NCBI GenBank assembly: GCA_947504705.1
Contig: CANNIA010000004.1
Coordinates: 89,948-153,947 of the forward strand
DNA from: Paracoccaceae bacterium
GTDB taxonomy: Bacteria; Pseudomonadota; Alphaproteobacteria; Rhodobacterales; Rhodobacteraceae
Length of the DNA stretch: 64,000 nucleotides
Direction of reading: 5' to 3'
In this document: positions 50,077 to 59,840 of the stretch, in pieces
Numbering within the stretch: the first letter of the stretch is position 1
How the letters are laid out: every line of letters starts with the position of its first letter
The notes under the pieces: model-generated
The model's input: only the letters and a program-made list of their open reading frames with translations
Databases searched by the model: none
What the model was told of the DNA's origin: nothing
Position numbers and translations under genes: made by a program

Positions 50077-51882
50077 TCAGACAACAAGAGAGGCTCCGGT
50101 ATCGGCGGACCCGGCATGGCGGCGGAAGGCGGCGAACAGCTCGCGACCGATCCCGTGGTCATTGGCCGAGAGGTCGGCAGTAATCGGCGTGCGGCTGTCG
50201 AATTCGGGGGCGAGAACTGTCAGGGTGCCTGCATCGGCGTCAAGCCGAATGATGTCACCGTCGCGGAGGCGGGCGAGGGGGCCTCCGGCGGCGGCTTCGG
50301 GGGCGATGTGAATGGCGGCGGGGACTTTGCCGGACGCGCCGGACATCCGGCCATCGGTGACGAGGGCCACTTTGAGGCCACGCTCTTGCAGGACGGAAAG
50401 GGTCGGGGTGAGGGAATGCAGTTCGGGCATCCCGTTGGCTTGCGGGCCCTGGAAGCGGACGACGACGATGGTGTCAGTGGTGAAGTCACCTGCCTTGAAG
50501 GCGGCTTTCACCGCGTCCTGGCTGTGGAAGATGCGGGCGGGGGCTTCGATCACATGGCGTTCGGGGGCGACGGCGGAGATCTTGATGACGCCGCGGCCAA
50601 GGTTGCCGGTCAATTGCTTGAGGCCACCTTGCGGCGCGAAAGGGGTGGCAGCGGGGCGCAGGATCCTGTCGTTGAGCGTGGTCTTTGCGCCGTCGCGCCA
50701 GGTCAGGCGGCCATCGGTCAGCACGGGTTCCTGCCGGTATGCGGCGAGCCCATCGCCCAGCACGGTCTTGGCGTCGGGGTGCAGAAGGCCTGCGTCCAGA
50801 AGTTCACCGATCAGGAACTGCAGGCCCCCGGCGGCGTGGAAGTGGTTCACGTCGGCAAGGCCGTTGGGGTAGACCTTGGCCATCAGCGGCACGGCCTCGG
50901 ACAGGTCGGCGAAGTCTTGCAGGTCAAGGATCACGCCGCTGGCGCGGGCCATGGCAGGCAGGTGCAAGACAAGATTTGTTGAACCACCGGTCGCCATTAG
51001 CCCGACGATGCCGTTCACAAAGGCGCGCTCGTCGAGGATTTCTCCGGCAGGGCGGAAATCGTTGCCAAGCGCGGTGATGGTTGCGGCTTTTTCGACGGCG
51101 GCAAGGGTCAACGCCTCACGCAGGGGGGTGTTGGGGTTCACAAAGCTAGCGCCGGGCAGGTGGAGACCCATCACCTCCATCAGCATCTGGTTGGTGTTGG
51201 CGGTGCCATAGAAGGTACAGGTGCCGGGGCCATGGTAGCTGGCCATCTCAGCCGCCATCAACTCTTCACGGCTGGCGCGGCCTTCGGCATAGGCATTGCG
51301 GACGCGGGATTTTTCGTCGTTCGGGATGCCCGAGGTCATCGGACCAGCGGGGACGAAGACAGCCGGGATATGGCCGAAGGTGGCGGCGGCCATGATCAGG
51401 CCGGGGACGATCTTGTCGCAAACGCCAAGGTAGATCGCCGCGTCAAAGCAGTTGTGCGAGAGGGCAATCCCTGCAGCTAAGGCGATCACGTCGCGGGAGA
51501 AAAGCGACAGCTCCATTCCCGGCTGGCCCTGGGTCACGCCGTCGCACATCGCCGGGACGCCGCCGGCGACCTGGGCTGTGGCGCCAGCTTTGCGGGCGGC
51601 TTGGCGGATCAGTTCAGGGTAGTGCTCATAGGGCTGATGCGCCGAGAGCATGTCGTTGTAGGCCGTGACGATGCCGATGTTCGGGGCACGGACAGCGGCA
51701 AGGTCGGCCTTCGCCTCCCCCATTGCGGCATAGGCATGGGCCTGGTTGCCACAAGACAGATGCGCGCGGACCGGGCCTTTGGCGACGGCTGCGGCCATGC
51801 GTCCAAGGTAATCCGACCGCGACTGCTGTGAGCGGGCACGGATCCGGTCGGTCACGCGATCTATGGTGGAATTCAGCGGCAT
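50077..51882 (-). CDS. edd: 6-phosphogluconate dehydratase
   Basis: First enzyme of the Entner-Doudoroff pathway, making KDPG from 6-phosphogluconate with a [4Fe-4S] cluster; member of the IlvD/Edd family. Segments include [44 protein letters not shown], the cluster cysteines in [14 protein letters not shown] and [16 protein letters not shown], and [18 protein letters not shown] near the C-terminus. I chose ATG 51882 with GGGGAAC just upstream, giving 601 residues, the family length. A LacI-type palindrome lies 44 bases upstream. Confidence 0.95.
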   Translation of the reverse strand: MPLNSTIDRVTDRIRARSQQSRSDYLGRMAAAVAKGPVRAHLSCGNQAHAYAAMGEAKADLAAVRAPNIGIVTAYNDMLSAHQPYEHYPELIRQAARKAGATAQVAGGVPAMCDGVTQGQPGMELSLFSRDVIALAAGIALSHNCFDAAIYLGVCDKIVPGLIMAAATFGHIPAVFVPAGPMTSGIPNDEKSRVRNAYAEGRASREELMAAEMASYHGPGTCTFYGTANTNQMLMEVMGLHLPGASFVNPNTPLREALTLAAVEKAATITALGNDFRPAGEILDERAFVNGIVGLMATGGSTNLVLHLPAMARASGVILDLQDFADLSEAVPLMAKVYPNGLADVNHFHAAGGLQFLIGELLDAGLLHPDAKTVLGDGLAAYRQEPVLTDGRLTWRDGAKTTLNDRILRPAATPFAPQGGLKQLTGNLGRGVIKISAVAPERHVIEAPARIFHSQDAVKAAFKAGDFTTDTIVVVRFQGPQANGMPELHSLTPTLSVLQERGLKVALVTDGRMSGASGKVPAAIHIAPEAAAGGPLARLRDGDIIRLDADAGTLTVLAPEFDSRTPITADLSANDHGIGRELFAAFRRHAGSADTGASLVV

Positions 51883-52188
51883 GATGTTCCCCGGCCTGAT
51901 GGACGCGTGGCTTCTAGCAGTACCCGTTAGCGCTAACAATACACTTCTGCAGTGTCTGGGCGTGAGATCCTCAGGGTGGTCCGATTTTTGTCCCTATGCA
52001 ACCCTGACCCCAGCGGGAGTGCACTCGGGCCTGTCAGAGCGTATTCATGGCTTCCTCAGTGACAAATGCGGTCATCTTCGCCGATTTGGTCCAGAATGGC
52101 CAATACGCCGGTATGAATCCCTTAGTTGCGCGGAATGTTCGGATGATCGACACTTGTCGGCATAACGTAATCCTGAGGAGATCGTCCC
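51883..52188. other. 306-base intergenic region between divergent edd and a small secreted-protein gene
   Basis: It contains the palindromic operator at 51926-51937 near edd and a GAGGAGA ribosome-binding site at the right end. I see no further gene; short frames across it lack ribosome-binding sites. Confidence 0.5.
51926..51937. promoter_or_regulatory. LacI-family-type operator upstream of edd
   Basis: GTTAGCGCTAAC is a perfect 12-base palindrome with the central CG typical of LacI/GalR-family operators. It is centred about 50 bases before the edd ATG, where a repressor would block the promoter. The regulator gene is not in the window. Confidence 0.6.
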
Positions 52189-52539
52189 ATGCGTATTGTT
52201 GCCCTGCCCCTGCTTTGCCTCTTGTCCCTACCTGCCATGGCGCAGGAGGAAATGATGGACGGAGAAATGCCTATGGGTGGCATCTATTTCTCGACCTCGA
52301 TCAGCGTCAACGCCCCGATGAAGGCGACCGATGCGATGGGCAAGGAGGCCGAGGAAGACGCTTATCGCCAGCGACTTTATGTCCGCTCGGTCAAGGAATG
52401 CGAAGGCCTTCTGGCCACGATCGCAGCGACCTGTGAAGTGACCAACGTTTCCGTCTCGACCCAGGTGACGGCAAGCCCCGGCCAGCCGGATTACCTTTAC
52501 GGAACGGCGAATATCTCGATGAATGTCGAATTGAAGTAA
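52189..52539 (+). CDS. Small exported protein, unknown function
   Basis: I do not recognise a family. The 116 residues begin with a signal peptide (MRIVALPLLCLLSLPAMAQE), then a Met-rich acidic stretch (EMMDGEMPMGG). A beta-rich body follows, whose ends (IYFSTSISVNAP and YGTANISMNVELK) look like paired strands. A Cys pair (ECEGLLATIAATCEV) could form a disulfide. GAGGAGA lies upstream of the ATG. It stands alone between edd and the rRNA methyltransferase gene. Confidence 0.72.
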   Translation: MRIVALPLLCLLSLPAMAQEEMMDGEMPMGGIYFSTSISVNAPMKATDAMGKEAEEDAYRQRLYVRSVKECEGLLATIAATCEVTNVSVSTQVTASPGQPDYLYGTANISMNVELK

Positions 52540-52581
52540 CCCCGGCTTCCGGTTTCGGGCGAAAGCAGTTATGGCATCGCC

Positions 52582-53799
52582 ATGGATGACCTTTCGCCCG
52601 ATACCCGCCAACTGCCTGTAGTCCGTCTGAAACCCAAGGCCGAGGCCAGGGCAATCCGGCATGGGTTCCCTTGGATCTATGCTGATGAGTTGGTGACCGA
52701 CCGGCGCACCCAAGGCCTTGCCCCCGGCGCGCTGGCAGTGCTGGAGGATGGTGAGCGACGCCCCTTGGGCCTTGTCACCGTCAACATGAAATCGAAGATC
52801 ATCGCCCGGATGCTGGACCGCGACCCAGAGTCGGTGATTGATCAGGCTTGGTTCGCTGGGCGGATCTCCCGGGCGCTGGCGCATCGGGCGCGGCTTTATG
52901 CGCAACCCTTCTATAGGCTGGTCCATGCCGAGGCGGATGGCCTGCCGGGCGTGGTGATCGACCGCTTTGGCGACCTGGCGGTGGTGCAGCCGAACGCGGC
53001 TTGGGCCGAAATTCTGCTGGAACCGCTGGTCGCGGCCTTGGTTTCGGTGACGGGTGTCACGACTGTTATCAAAAACGGATCTGGTCGGGCGCGTGGTCTG
53101 GAAGGGCTGGACGAGGAGATCGCGGTCATTCACGGGACCGCGCCTGAAGGACCCGTCAAGGTGCCGATGAACGGGGCCATCTACATGGCCGATCTGATCG
53201 GGGGCCAGAAGACCGGGCTTTTCTTCGACCAGCGCGAGAACCATGCTTTAGCGGCCCGACTGGCCAAGGGCGCGCGGGTTCTGGACATCTTTGCCCATGT
53301 CGGCGGCTTTGGTCTAGCGGCGCTTGCTGGCGGCGCGGAAAGCGCGCTGGCGATTGATGCTTCGGCGACAGCTTTGGCGCTGGCCGGGCAGGGCGCTGCA
53401 GCTTCTGGTTTTGGCGACCGCTTTGCCACGCGGCAAGGCGATGCTTTCGACGTGCTGGAGGCGTTGGGTACCGAAGGCACGCAGTTCGACATTGTGATCT
53501 GCGATCCGCCAGCCTTTGCGCCCGCGAAACCGGCGCTTGAGGCGGGCCTGCGCGCCTATGAACGGGTGGCGCGGCTCGCGGCCCCATTGGTGGCGCCGGG
53601 TGGGTATCTGATCCTTTGTTCCTGCAGCCATGCGGTTGATCTTCAGGCCTTCCGAAACGCCAGCGCACGGGGAATCGGGCGCGGCGGACGGCGGGGCCAG
53701 ATCATCTACACCGGTTTTGCCGGGCCGGATCATCCGGTCATGCCGCAACTGGCGGAATCCTCATATCTCAAGGCGCTGGCTTTCCGGCTGGATGGGTAA
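52582..53799 (+). CDS. RlmI-like 23S rRNA m5C methyltransferase (PUA + class I SAM domain)
   Basis: A 405-residue protein in the RlmI/RlmK-type family of rRNA large-subunit methyltransferases. The N-terminal PUA-like domain (VRLKPKAEARAIRHGFPWIYADELV) is followed by a linker domain with RLVHAEADGLPGVVIDRFGDLAVVQ. The SAM domain shows VLDIFAHVGGFGLAALAGGA, the active-site FDIVICDPPAFAPAK and the late LCSCSHAVD. RlmI methylates C1962 of 23S rRNA in E. coli; that target is inferred. Its stop codon overlaps the start of the PIN-domain gene. Confidence 0.87.
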   Translation: MDDLSPDTRQLPVVRLKPKAEARAIRHGFPWIYADELVTDRRTQGLAPGALAVLEDGERRPLGLVTVNMKSKIIARMLDRDPESVIDQAWFAGRISRALAHRARLYAQPFYRLVHAEADGLPGVVIDRFGDLAVVQPNAAWAEILLEPLVAALVSVTGVTTVIKNGSGRARGLEGLDEEIAVIHGTAPEGPVKVPMNGAIYMADLIGGQKTGLFFDQRENHALAARLAKGARVLDIFAHVGGFGLAALAGGAESALAIDASATALALAGQGAAASGFGDRFATRQGDAFDVLEALGTEGTQFDIVICDPPAFAPAKPALEAGLRAYERVARLAAPLVAPGGYLILCSCSHAVDLQAFRNASARGIGRGGRRGQIIYTGFAGPDHPVMPQLAESSYLKALAFRLDG

Positions 53800-54364
53800 G
53801 GTGGGCAATATTGCCCACCCTACGAAGGCGGTCCTTGACGCCTGCGTCCTTTATCCGACGATCCTGCGCGAAATCCTGCAGGGTGCAGCGGCGGCGGAGC
53901 TCTATCAGCCGGTCTTTTCGGAACGGATACTGAAGGAATGGGTGCTGGCCACGGCCAAGCTTGGCCCCGCGGCCCCGGTGATCGCCGAAGGTGAAGCGGC
54001 CGGTTTGCGCGCTGCCTTCCCGCGTGGGCTGGTCCGGGAGCACCTTGAAATCGAAGCGCGACTGATCCTGCCCGATCCAAACGATCGCCATGTGCTTGCG
54101 ACCGCGATTGCCAGCGGGGCTGATGTGATCGTGACCTTCAATGCGCAGGATTTTCCGGGTCACGTTCTTGCCTCAGAAGGCATCACGCGGCGCGACCCCG
54201 ATGGTTTCCTATGGGAACTGCAGTCACGCCACCCTGAGGCCATGGTTCGGATCATCGAAACAGTGCGGGCGAAGGCCGAAGCGATTTCGGGCCAGCCACA
54301 GCCGTTGAAACCCTTGTTGAAACGCGTACGGCTTTTCCGGCTTGCCAAGGCTTTGGGGGTCTAG
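53792..54364 (+). CDS. PIN-domain protein (putative ribonuclease)
   Basis: A 190-residue PIN-domain protein. The first acidic residue is in KAVLDACVLYPTILREILQGAA, the next in FSERILKEW. Later come LILPDPNDRHVLATAIASGADVIVTFNAQDFPGHVL, with the Asp and Asn-Asp pairs of the metal site, and a helical tail to residue 190. No partner antitoxin gene is adjacent, so it does not look like a VapBC pair. The first ten codons come from a palindromic repeat; the original start was probably at the Lys-Ala-Val. It overlaps the methyltransferase gene by eight bases. Confidence 0.82.
   Translation: MGKVGNIAHPTKAVLDACVLYPTILREILQGAAAAELYQPVFSERILKEWVLATAKLGPAAPVIAEGEAAGLRAAFPRGLVREHLEIEARLILPDPNDRHVLATAIASGADVIVTFNAQDFPGHVLASEGITRRDPDGFLWELQSRHPEAMVRIIETVRAKAEAISGQPQPLKPLLKRVRLFRLAKALGV
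53800..53819. repeat. Palindrome in the PIN-gene start
   Basis: GGTGGGCAA-TA-TTGCCCACC is a 9-bp perfect inverted repeat with a 2-base centre, followed by CTAC. It has the same design as 31885-31903 and also lies just after a gene start at a gene-gene overlap. Confidence 0.7.
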
Positions 54365-54397
54365 CATTACCCGAAGAGGAACGGAGGACGTGGCGCG

Positions 54398-54859
54398 CTA
54401 TAGCGCCTTGAGGTAAGCCAGAACCTCGCCGGCATGGCCCTTGACCCGTTCCACCCGCCAGCGTTGCAGCACCCGGCCATCGCCCCCAATAAGAAGCGTG
54501 GCCCGCAAGACGCCCTGTACCAGTTTGCGGAAGAAGAGCTTCTCGCCGAAAAGCCCCCAATCCTCCATCAGATGCCCGCCGTTGTCCGACAGAAGCGGCA
54601 CCGAAAAGCCTTGTTTTATGGCAAACCGGTCATGCGATTTGACCGGATCTTTCGAAATGCCCAGCACCGCGACCCCAAGATTTTTGAACTGGGGCAGGAG
54701 AGTGTCGAAATCCCGAACTGCGTCGGTGCAAGTCGGGCTGCCGTCCTTGCCATAGGCGAATAGAACCACCCGCCTTGGGCGAAGGGATGAAAGCGTGATG
54801 CCGCCGCCGCCGCTCCGAGGCAAGGTGAAATCGGGGGCCATGTCACCTGCGGAAATCAT
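54398..54859 (-). CDS. Bcp/PrxQ-type peroxiredoxin
   Basis: A 153-residue AhpC/TSA-family thiol peroxidase. It starts ISAGDMAPDFTLPRSGGGGITLSSLRPRRVVLFAYGKDGSPTCTDAVRDF, with the peroxidatic Cys in SPTC. The family PxxxTxxC motif is here GxxxSxxC, and the protein has only this Cys, so a resolving thiol must come from elsewhere. VLGISKDPVKSHDRFAIKQG and the late RVERVKGHAGEVLAYL are typical. AAGGAG precedes the ATG. It is divergent from the AsmA-like gene. Confidence 0.88.
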   Translation of the reverse strand: MISAGDMAPDFTLPRSGGGGITLSSLRPRRVVLFAYGKDGSPTCTDAVRDFDTLLPQFKNLGVAVLGISKDPVKSHDRFAIKQGFSVPLLSDNGGHLMEDWGLFGEKLFFRKLVQGVLRATLLIGGDGRVLQRWRVERVKGHAGEVLAYLKAL

Positions 54860-54997
54860 GGGCGGCTCCTTGCCTTGTCTGCGATTGTGGCTTTCGTTCC
54901 TGTTGCCTTCGCGCGAAGATGAAGGCAAGGACTTGTGAAGAACGAGCGGCGTCTTGCCGACAATTTCAGGCGGACCGGGAAAGGGCGCCGGGCAAAC

Positions 54998-57900
54998 ATG
55001 CAGGACGCAGAGACGGGCCAGAACGCGACGAGCCAGAACGCGACGAGCCAGGACGAGGCTCCGCTTGGCCAAGGTGATGAGGCCAAACGGGAGGCCGGGC
55101 TAGATCAACCTTCCGCAGCCAAATCGCGCCGAAAGGGCCGATCGGTCCGTCCGCGCAGGCACAGGCGGCACCGCGCGCGGCTTGGGCTGTTCACGATCTT
55201 CTTTTTGCTGCTTCTGGGTCTAGGTTTCTTCTACCTGACGCTGGCCTATACCGGCAAATCGGTGCGCTTGCCGACGCTGGCAGTGGCCGAAGTTGAATCG
55301 CGGCTGAACGCGGGCCTGGTCGGGGCCCGGCTGCCACCCGGATCGGGCGTCGTGCTCGATTCGGTCGAGTTTTCGGTCGACAGCGATTTCGTCCCGAAAT
55401 TCCGGCTTACTGATCTGCGCCTGATCGACAAGGACGGTCGGTCGCTGCTGACCCTGCCCGAGGCGGTGGTGTCCTTTGATCCGATGGCGGTTTTATCTGG
55501 CCGGATCCGGCCGTCAAGTCTGCGGCTTTCCGGAACGCGCCTTGGCGTGCGGCGCGATGCCGAGGGCAATTTTGACCTGAGTTTTGCTGGCTTCCAGAGC
55601 CCGGGAGCGGGGCCGCAAACTTTGGGCGAGATCCGCGCCCGGATTGAAACCATTCTTGCCGCGCCGATCTTCGAACGGCTCAAGATCATCGAAGCCGAGG
55701 ACCTGGCCCTGACGCTGACCGACGACCGGGCCAAGCGAAGCTGGCAGATCGGCGATGGCAAGCTTCTGATCACGCTGGAGGAAACGTCGGTTTCTGCGGA
55801 GCTTGGGCTTTCGCTTCTGGATGGGGCTACCTTAGCGAAGGCGGAATTGCATCTTACCTCGGCCCGCTCGGGTGGAGATGCGACGTTTGACGCGAAGATC
55901 GATACAATCGCGGCGCGGGATCTTGCTGCCATGGCACCGCCTCTTGCTTGGCTTGCCGCCCTTGACGCTCCGATTTCCGGCAAGCTTTCCGCCGTGATTT
56001 CCGAGGCAGGCGCGGTGTCGGGGTTGAAGGCGGATCTGGCGCTGGCCAAGGGCAGTCTTTCCCCAAAGGAAGGCGCGCGTCCGATTGACTTTGACTCGGC
56101 GGAGTTGTCGCTGAGCTATGACACCGCGAGGGCCAAGCTGAAGCTTGATGTTCTGACGGTGGAAAGCGCCTCGCTTCGGCTGCGGGCATCCGGAGAGGCC
56201 GACCTTTTGGCGGCCGATGCCAAGCCGCTGGTACCTGGAGAATTGCCCAAGGCCCTTTTGGGCCAGATCGAGTTTTCTGAAGTGATGATTGACCCCGCAG
56301 GGCAGTTCGTCGAGCCGGTCCGTTTCAGCCAAGGCGCGCTTGACCTTCGCTTGCGCTTGCAGCCATTCAAGTTCGAGATCGGCCAACTTTCCTTGGTCGA
56401 GGGTGATGAGCGGCTTTTACTGTCCGGCGATGTAAGTGCAACACCAGAAGGCTGGGATGGTGCGCTGGATATGCGGCTGAATCAGATCGAGGCCGAGCGG
56501 TTGTTGAAGGTCTGGCCAATGTCGCTAGTGCCGAAAACCCGGCTTTGGTTTCAGGACAACGTGGGTCAGGCTCATCTTTACAACGTGCAAGGCGCGCTGC
56601 GGCTGGCCCCTGGCAGCCAGCCAAAGCTGACCTTGGGGTATGAGTTTGCCGATACAGAGGTAAAGCTGGTGCGCACCCTTCCGCCGGTGCTGAATGCCCG
56701 CGGCCATGCCGTGCTTGAGGGCAAGACCTATACTGTTGTTGTGAACCAAGGCCATGTGCTTGCCCCGGAGGGCGGGAGGATCGAGGTCGATGGCACGGTG
56801 GCCCAGATCAGGGACATTACCGAACGTCCGATGCTGGCCCGGATCGAGATTCAGTCGGTTTCAAGCCTGACAGCGACCCTATCGCTTCTGGACCAGGAAC
56901 CGTTCAGTTTCTTTTCCAAGGCTGGCCAGCCCTATAACCTTGGCGATGGGCGTGCCGAGTTGCATTCGACGCTGCTTTTGCCGATTAAGCGGGTGATCCC
57001 GCTGGAAGAGGTCGAATTCAACGTCTCGGGCAAGATCGTCGATTTCGCCTCACCAGCATTGGTTGCGGGGCGCCTGCTTACTGCGCCCGAAGTCAAGGTC
57101 GCCGTCGATACCGACGGGCTGGCCCTTTCCGGTGTAGGCAAGCTTGATGACATGCCCATCGACCTGACCTATGTGCAGGGCTTTGGTCCCGAGCAGAAGG
57201 GCAAGGCCCGGATCAACGGCACGGTAACGCTTTCCGACCCGATCCTGCGCGAATTCGGAGTTGCACTGCCCGAGGGTTCGGTTTCCGGCGAGGGCCCGGC
57301 AGCTATCGACATTGCCTTGGTCCAGGACCTGCCGCCACAGTTGACGCTGATTTCAACGCTGTCGGGGTTGGGACTGCGGCTGGATGCGTTGGGCTGGACA
57401 AAGCCCGCGAAAACCAAGGGCTCGCTTGATCTTGAGGCCCGGCTGGACCGCGAGCCGGTGGTCGAACGGATGACGCTGACAGCGCCAGGGCTTTCGGTCG
57501 AAGGACGGATCACCACGCTGGAAGGTGGCGGGCTTGGCAAAGCCGAATTCAGCAGCGTCAAGGCCGATGACTGGCTGGATGCGCCGGTCGTGTTGACGGG
57601 CGATGGGTCAGGTGGCGCGCCCGCTGTTGCAGTGACCGGCGGCTCTTTGGATCTTCGCAAGATGCCTGATGGCAGTGGTGGAGCCGGGGCGGGTGGCAAC
57701 ATCAAGCTAGCGCTTGACAAGATGCGCGTGTCCGATGGGATCGCGCTGACCGATTTCCGCGGCGATTTTGGGGTCAATGGTGGGTTCAATGGTAGTTTTA
57801 CCGCGAATGTGAATGGTGGAGCGGAAATTGTCGGGGTCGTGGCCCCGTCGGAGAAGGGCAGCGCTGTCAGGATCACCTCGGATAACGCAGGGGGAGCGAT

Positions 57901-58441
57901 GGCCTCGGCTGGCGTCTTCGACAAGGGACGCGGCGGTACCTTGGACCTGACGCTGACCCCGCTTGGCCCGGATGGCGAATACAAGGGCAAGGCGACCTTT
58001 GAAAAGTTGCGCGTGCAAGGTGCTCCGGCGCTGGCGGAACTTCTGTCGGCCATGTCCATCGTCGGGCTCTTGGAGCAGATGGACGGGGCCGGGCTTGCCT
58101 TCAGCAATGGCGAAGCAAGCTTTGTCATGACCCCGAAGGCGGTTGAAATCAGCAAAGGGTCGGCCGTCGGTGCCTCGCTTGGGATATCCTTTGCCGGGCT
58201 TTATCTGTTTGGCAGTGGCGCGATGGACGTTCAGGGCGTGATTTCTCCGATCTATCTGGTCAACGGAGTGGGGCAGATCTTTTCGAAAAAGGGCGAGGGG
58301 CTGTTCGGCTTTAACTACCGGCTGACCGGCACGGTCGATGATCCGGTGGTGTCGGTGAATCCCTTGTCAGTCTTCACCCCCGGCATGTTCCGCGAGATTT
58401 TTCGGGAAGCCCCGCCGAACCTGAAGGACGTGCAGGAATGA
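54998..58441 (+). CDS. AsmA/YhdP-like (DUF3971) inter-membrane lipid-transport protein
   Basis: A 1147-residue protein anchored by one N-terminal membrane helix ([23 protein letters not shown]), preceded by a basic cytoplasmic stretch with a small NATSQ repeat. The rest is periplasmic and reads as continuous beta-strand repeats (DUF3971 in the middle, AsmA-like C-terminal region to [50 protein letters not shown]). YhdP, TamB and AsmA relatives form bridge-like grooves that move phospholipid to the outer membrane; that role is inferred. A GTG at 54935 is a possible earlier start. The stop overlaps queA. Confidence 0.88.
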   Translation: MQDAETGQNATSQNATSQDEAPLGQGDEAKREAGLDQPSAAKSRRKGRSVRPRRHRRHRARLGLFTIFFLLLLGLGFFYLTLAYTGKSVRLPTLAVAEVESRLNAGLVGARLPPGSGVVLDSVEFSVDSDFVPKFRLTDLRLIDKDGRSLLTLPEAVVSFDPMAVLSGRIRPSSLRLSGTRLGVRRDAEGNFDLSFAGFQSPGAGPQTLGEIRARIETILAAPIFERLKIIEAEDLALTLTDDRAKRSWQIGDGKLLITLEETSVSAELGLSLLDGATLAKAELHLTSARSGGDATFDAKIDTIAARDLAAMAPPLAWLAALDAPISGKLSAVISEAGAVSGLKADLALAKGSLSPKEGARPIDFDSAELSLSYDTARAKLKLDVLTVESASLRLRASGEADLLAADAKPLVPGELPKALLGQIEFSEVMIDPAGQFVEPVRFSQGALDLRLRLQPFKFEIGQLSLVEGDERLLLSGDVSATPEGWDGALDMRLNQIEAERLLKVWPMSLVPKTRLWFQDNVGQAHLYNVQGALRLAPGSQPKLTLGYEFADTEVKLVRTLPPVLNARGHAVLEGKTYTVVVNQGHVLAPEGGRIEVDGTVAQIRDITERPMLARIEIQSVSSLTATLSLLDQEPFSFFSKAGQPYNLGDGRAELHSTLLLPIKRVIPLEEVEFNVSGKIVDFASPALVAGRLLTAPEVKVAVDTDGLALSGVGKLDDMPIDLTYVQGFGPEQKGKARINGTVTLSDPILREFGVALPEGSVSGEGPAAIDIALVQDLPPQLTLISTLSGLGLRLDALGWTKPAKTKGSLDLEARLDREPVVERMTLTAPGLSVEGRITTLEGGGLGKAEFSSVKADDWLDAPVVLTGDGSGGAPAVAVTGGSLDLRKMPDGSGGAGAGGNIKLALDKMRVSDGIALTDFRGDFGVNGGFNGSFTANVNGGAEIVGVVAPSEKGSAVRITSDNAGGAMASAGVFDKGRGGTLDLTLTPLGPDGEYKGKATFEKLRVQGAPALAELLSAMSIVGLLEQMDGAGLAFSNGEASFVMTPKAVEISKGSAVGASLGISFAGLYLFGSGAMDVQGVISPIYLVNGVGQIFSKKGEGLFGFNYRLTGTVDDPVVSVNPLSVFTPGMFREIFREAPPNLKDVQE

Positions 58442-59484
58442 AGCTGGCCGATTTCGATTTTTACCTGCCCGAGGCGCTGATTGCCACGCGACCGGCGCGG
58501 CCCCGGACTTCGGCGCGGCTTTTGCTGGCCGAAGGTGACCGGATCAGCGACCGGCGGGTCAGCGATCTGGTGGACATACTGCGCCCGGGCGACCGGCTGG
58601 TTCTGAACAATACCCTTGTGATTCCCGCACGGTTGTTCGGTTTGCGTCAAAGGGGCGACGCAGTGGCCAAAGTGGAAATTACTTTGCTCGAGCAAGGGCC
58701 ACGCGGCTGGCGGGCCCTTGCAAAGCCCCTGCGCAAAGTAAATGTCGATGAGGTGATCCGATTTTCCGAACAACTGTTCGCAAATGTGGTCGCGAAATCA
58801 GAAACTGACCTTACATTGGCGTTCAATCAGGCTGGCGAGGCTTTCGATGCGGCCCTTGCCGATGCCGGGGTGATGCCGCTGCCGCCCTATATCGCGGCCA
58901 AACGCGCGGCGGATGATCAGGACCGCACCGATTACCAGACCGTCTTTGCCCGCCATGCCGGGGCAGTCGCGGCACCGACGGCCAGCCTCCACTTTGACGA
59001 GGCACTGTTGCAGGAACTGGTGGCGAAGGGTGTGACCTTTACCGAAGTCACGCTGCATGTCGGCGCGGGCACCTTTCTGCCGGTGAAGTTAGAAGACGTC
59101 ACCACCCACAAGATGCATACCGAGTGGGGGCGGGTTTCAGCGGCTGCGGCGGAAGAGATCAACGCCACCAAGCTGGCAGGGGGCCGGGTGATCCCGGTCG
59201 GCACGACAGCGCTGCGGCTGATCGAAAGCGCGGCCTCGCCAGATGGCACCCTGCACCCCCGGGAAGGCGAGACGGATATTTTCATCTATCCCGGCTACCG
59301 GTTCCGCGTCACCGATGCCCTGATGACCAATTTCCACCTGCCGAAATCGACGCTTGTCATGCTGGTCGCGGCGCTGATGGGCGAGACGCGGATCAAGGCG
59401 ATCTATGACCATGCGATCCACACGGGCTATCGCTTCTTTTCCTACGGCGACAGTTCGCTTCTGATCCCGGAAGGGCGACCATGA
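58438..59484 (+). CDS. queA: S-adenosylmethionine:tRNA ribosyltransferase-isomerase QueA
   Basis: Builds the epoxyqueuosine ring in tRNA by transferring the ribosyl group of SAM to preQ1. The sequence opens [20 protein letters not shown]. It then has [20 protein letters not shown], the substrate-binding [46 protein letters not shown], and the C-terminal [16 protein letters not shown]. At 348 residues it is the usual length. It overlaps the AsmA-like stop (ATGA), and its stop overlaps the DUF3147 gene. Its product is a precursor of the base modified by GluQRS. Confidence 0.96.
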   Translation: MKLADFDFYLPEALIATRPARPRTSARLLLAEGDRISDRRVSDLVDILRPGDRLVLNNTLVIPARLFGLRQRGDAVAKVEITLLEQGPRGWRALAKPLRKVNVDEVIRFSEQLFANVVAKSETDLTLAFNQAGEAFDAALADAGVMPLPPYIAAKRAADDQDRTDYQTVFARHAGAVAAPTASLHFDEALLQELVAKGVTFTEVTLHVGAGTFLPVKLEDVTTHKMHTEWGRVSAAAAEEINATKLAGGRVIPVGTTALRLIESAASPDGTLHPREGETDIFIYPGYRFRVTDALMTNFHLPKSTLVMLVAALMGETRIKAIYDHAIHTGYRFFSYGDSSLLIPEGRP

Positions 59485-59831
59485 GCTATTTTGCGATCAA
59501 GACCCTGCTTTCGGCGCTAATCATTGCGCTGATTTCGGAAATCGCACGTCGTAGCCCCGGCTTTGCGGCGCTGGTGGCCTCGCTGCCGCTGGTTTCGATC
59601 CTGGGGATGGTCTGGCTTTGGCGAGATACGAGTGACACGTCGAAAATCGCCAATCATTCCGAGGCGACGTTTTGGTATGTCCTCCCTTCAATGCCGATGT
59701 TTCTGGTTCTGCCTTGGCTCTTGCGGTCGGGTTGGGGCTTCTGGCCGTCGCTTGTGGCCGGTTCGGCTCTGACGATCGCCCTCTATTTCCTGCTTCTCTG
59801 GCTTGCCCCACGTTTCAACCTACCCCTCTGA
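59481..59831 (+). CDS. DUF3147-type small membrane protein
   Basis: A 116-residue protein with four predicted membrane segments: [53 protein letters not shown] and [20 protein letters not shown]. It matches the DUF3147 pattern and has no known function. The start overlaps the queA stop by four bases (ATGA) and the MFS gene begins ten bases after its stop, so it lies within a transcription unit from the AsmA-like gene onwards. Confidence 0.84.
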   Translation: MSYFAIKTLLSALIIALISEIARRSPGFAALVASLPLVSILGMVWLWRDTSDTSKIANHSEATFWYVLPSMPMFLVLPWLLRSGWGFWPSLVAGSALTIALYFLLLWLAPRFNLPL

Positions 59832-59840
59832 AAGACATCC

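Noticed and set aside
53792..54364. PIN-domain gene as toxin of a toxin-antitoxin pair
   Set aside because: No small antitoxin frame overlaps or precedes it; the upstream neighbour is an rRNA methyltransferase and the protein is longer than VapC.
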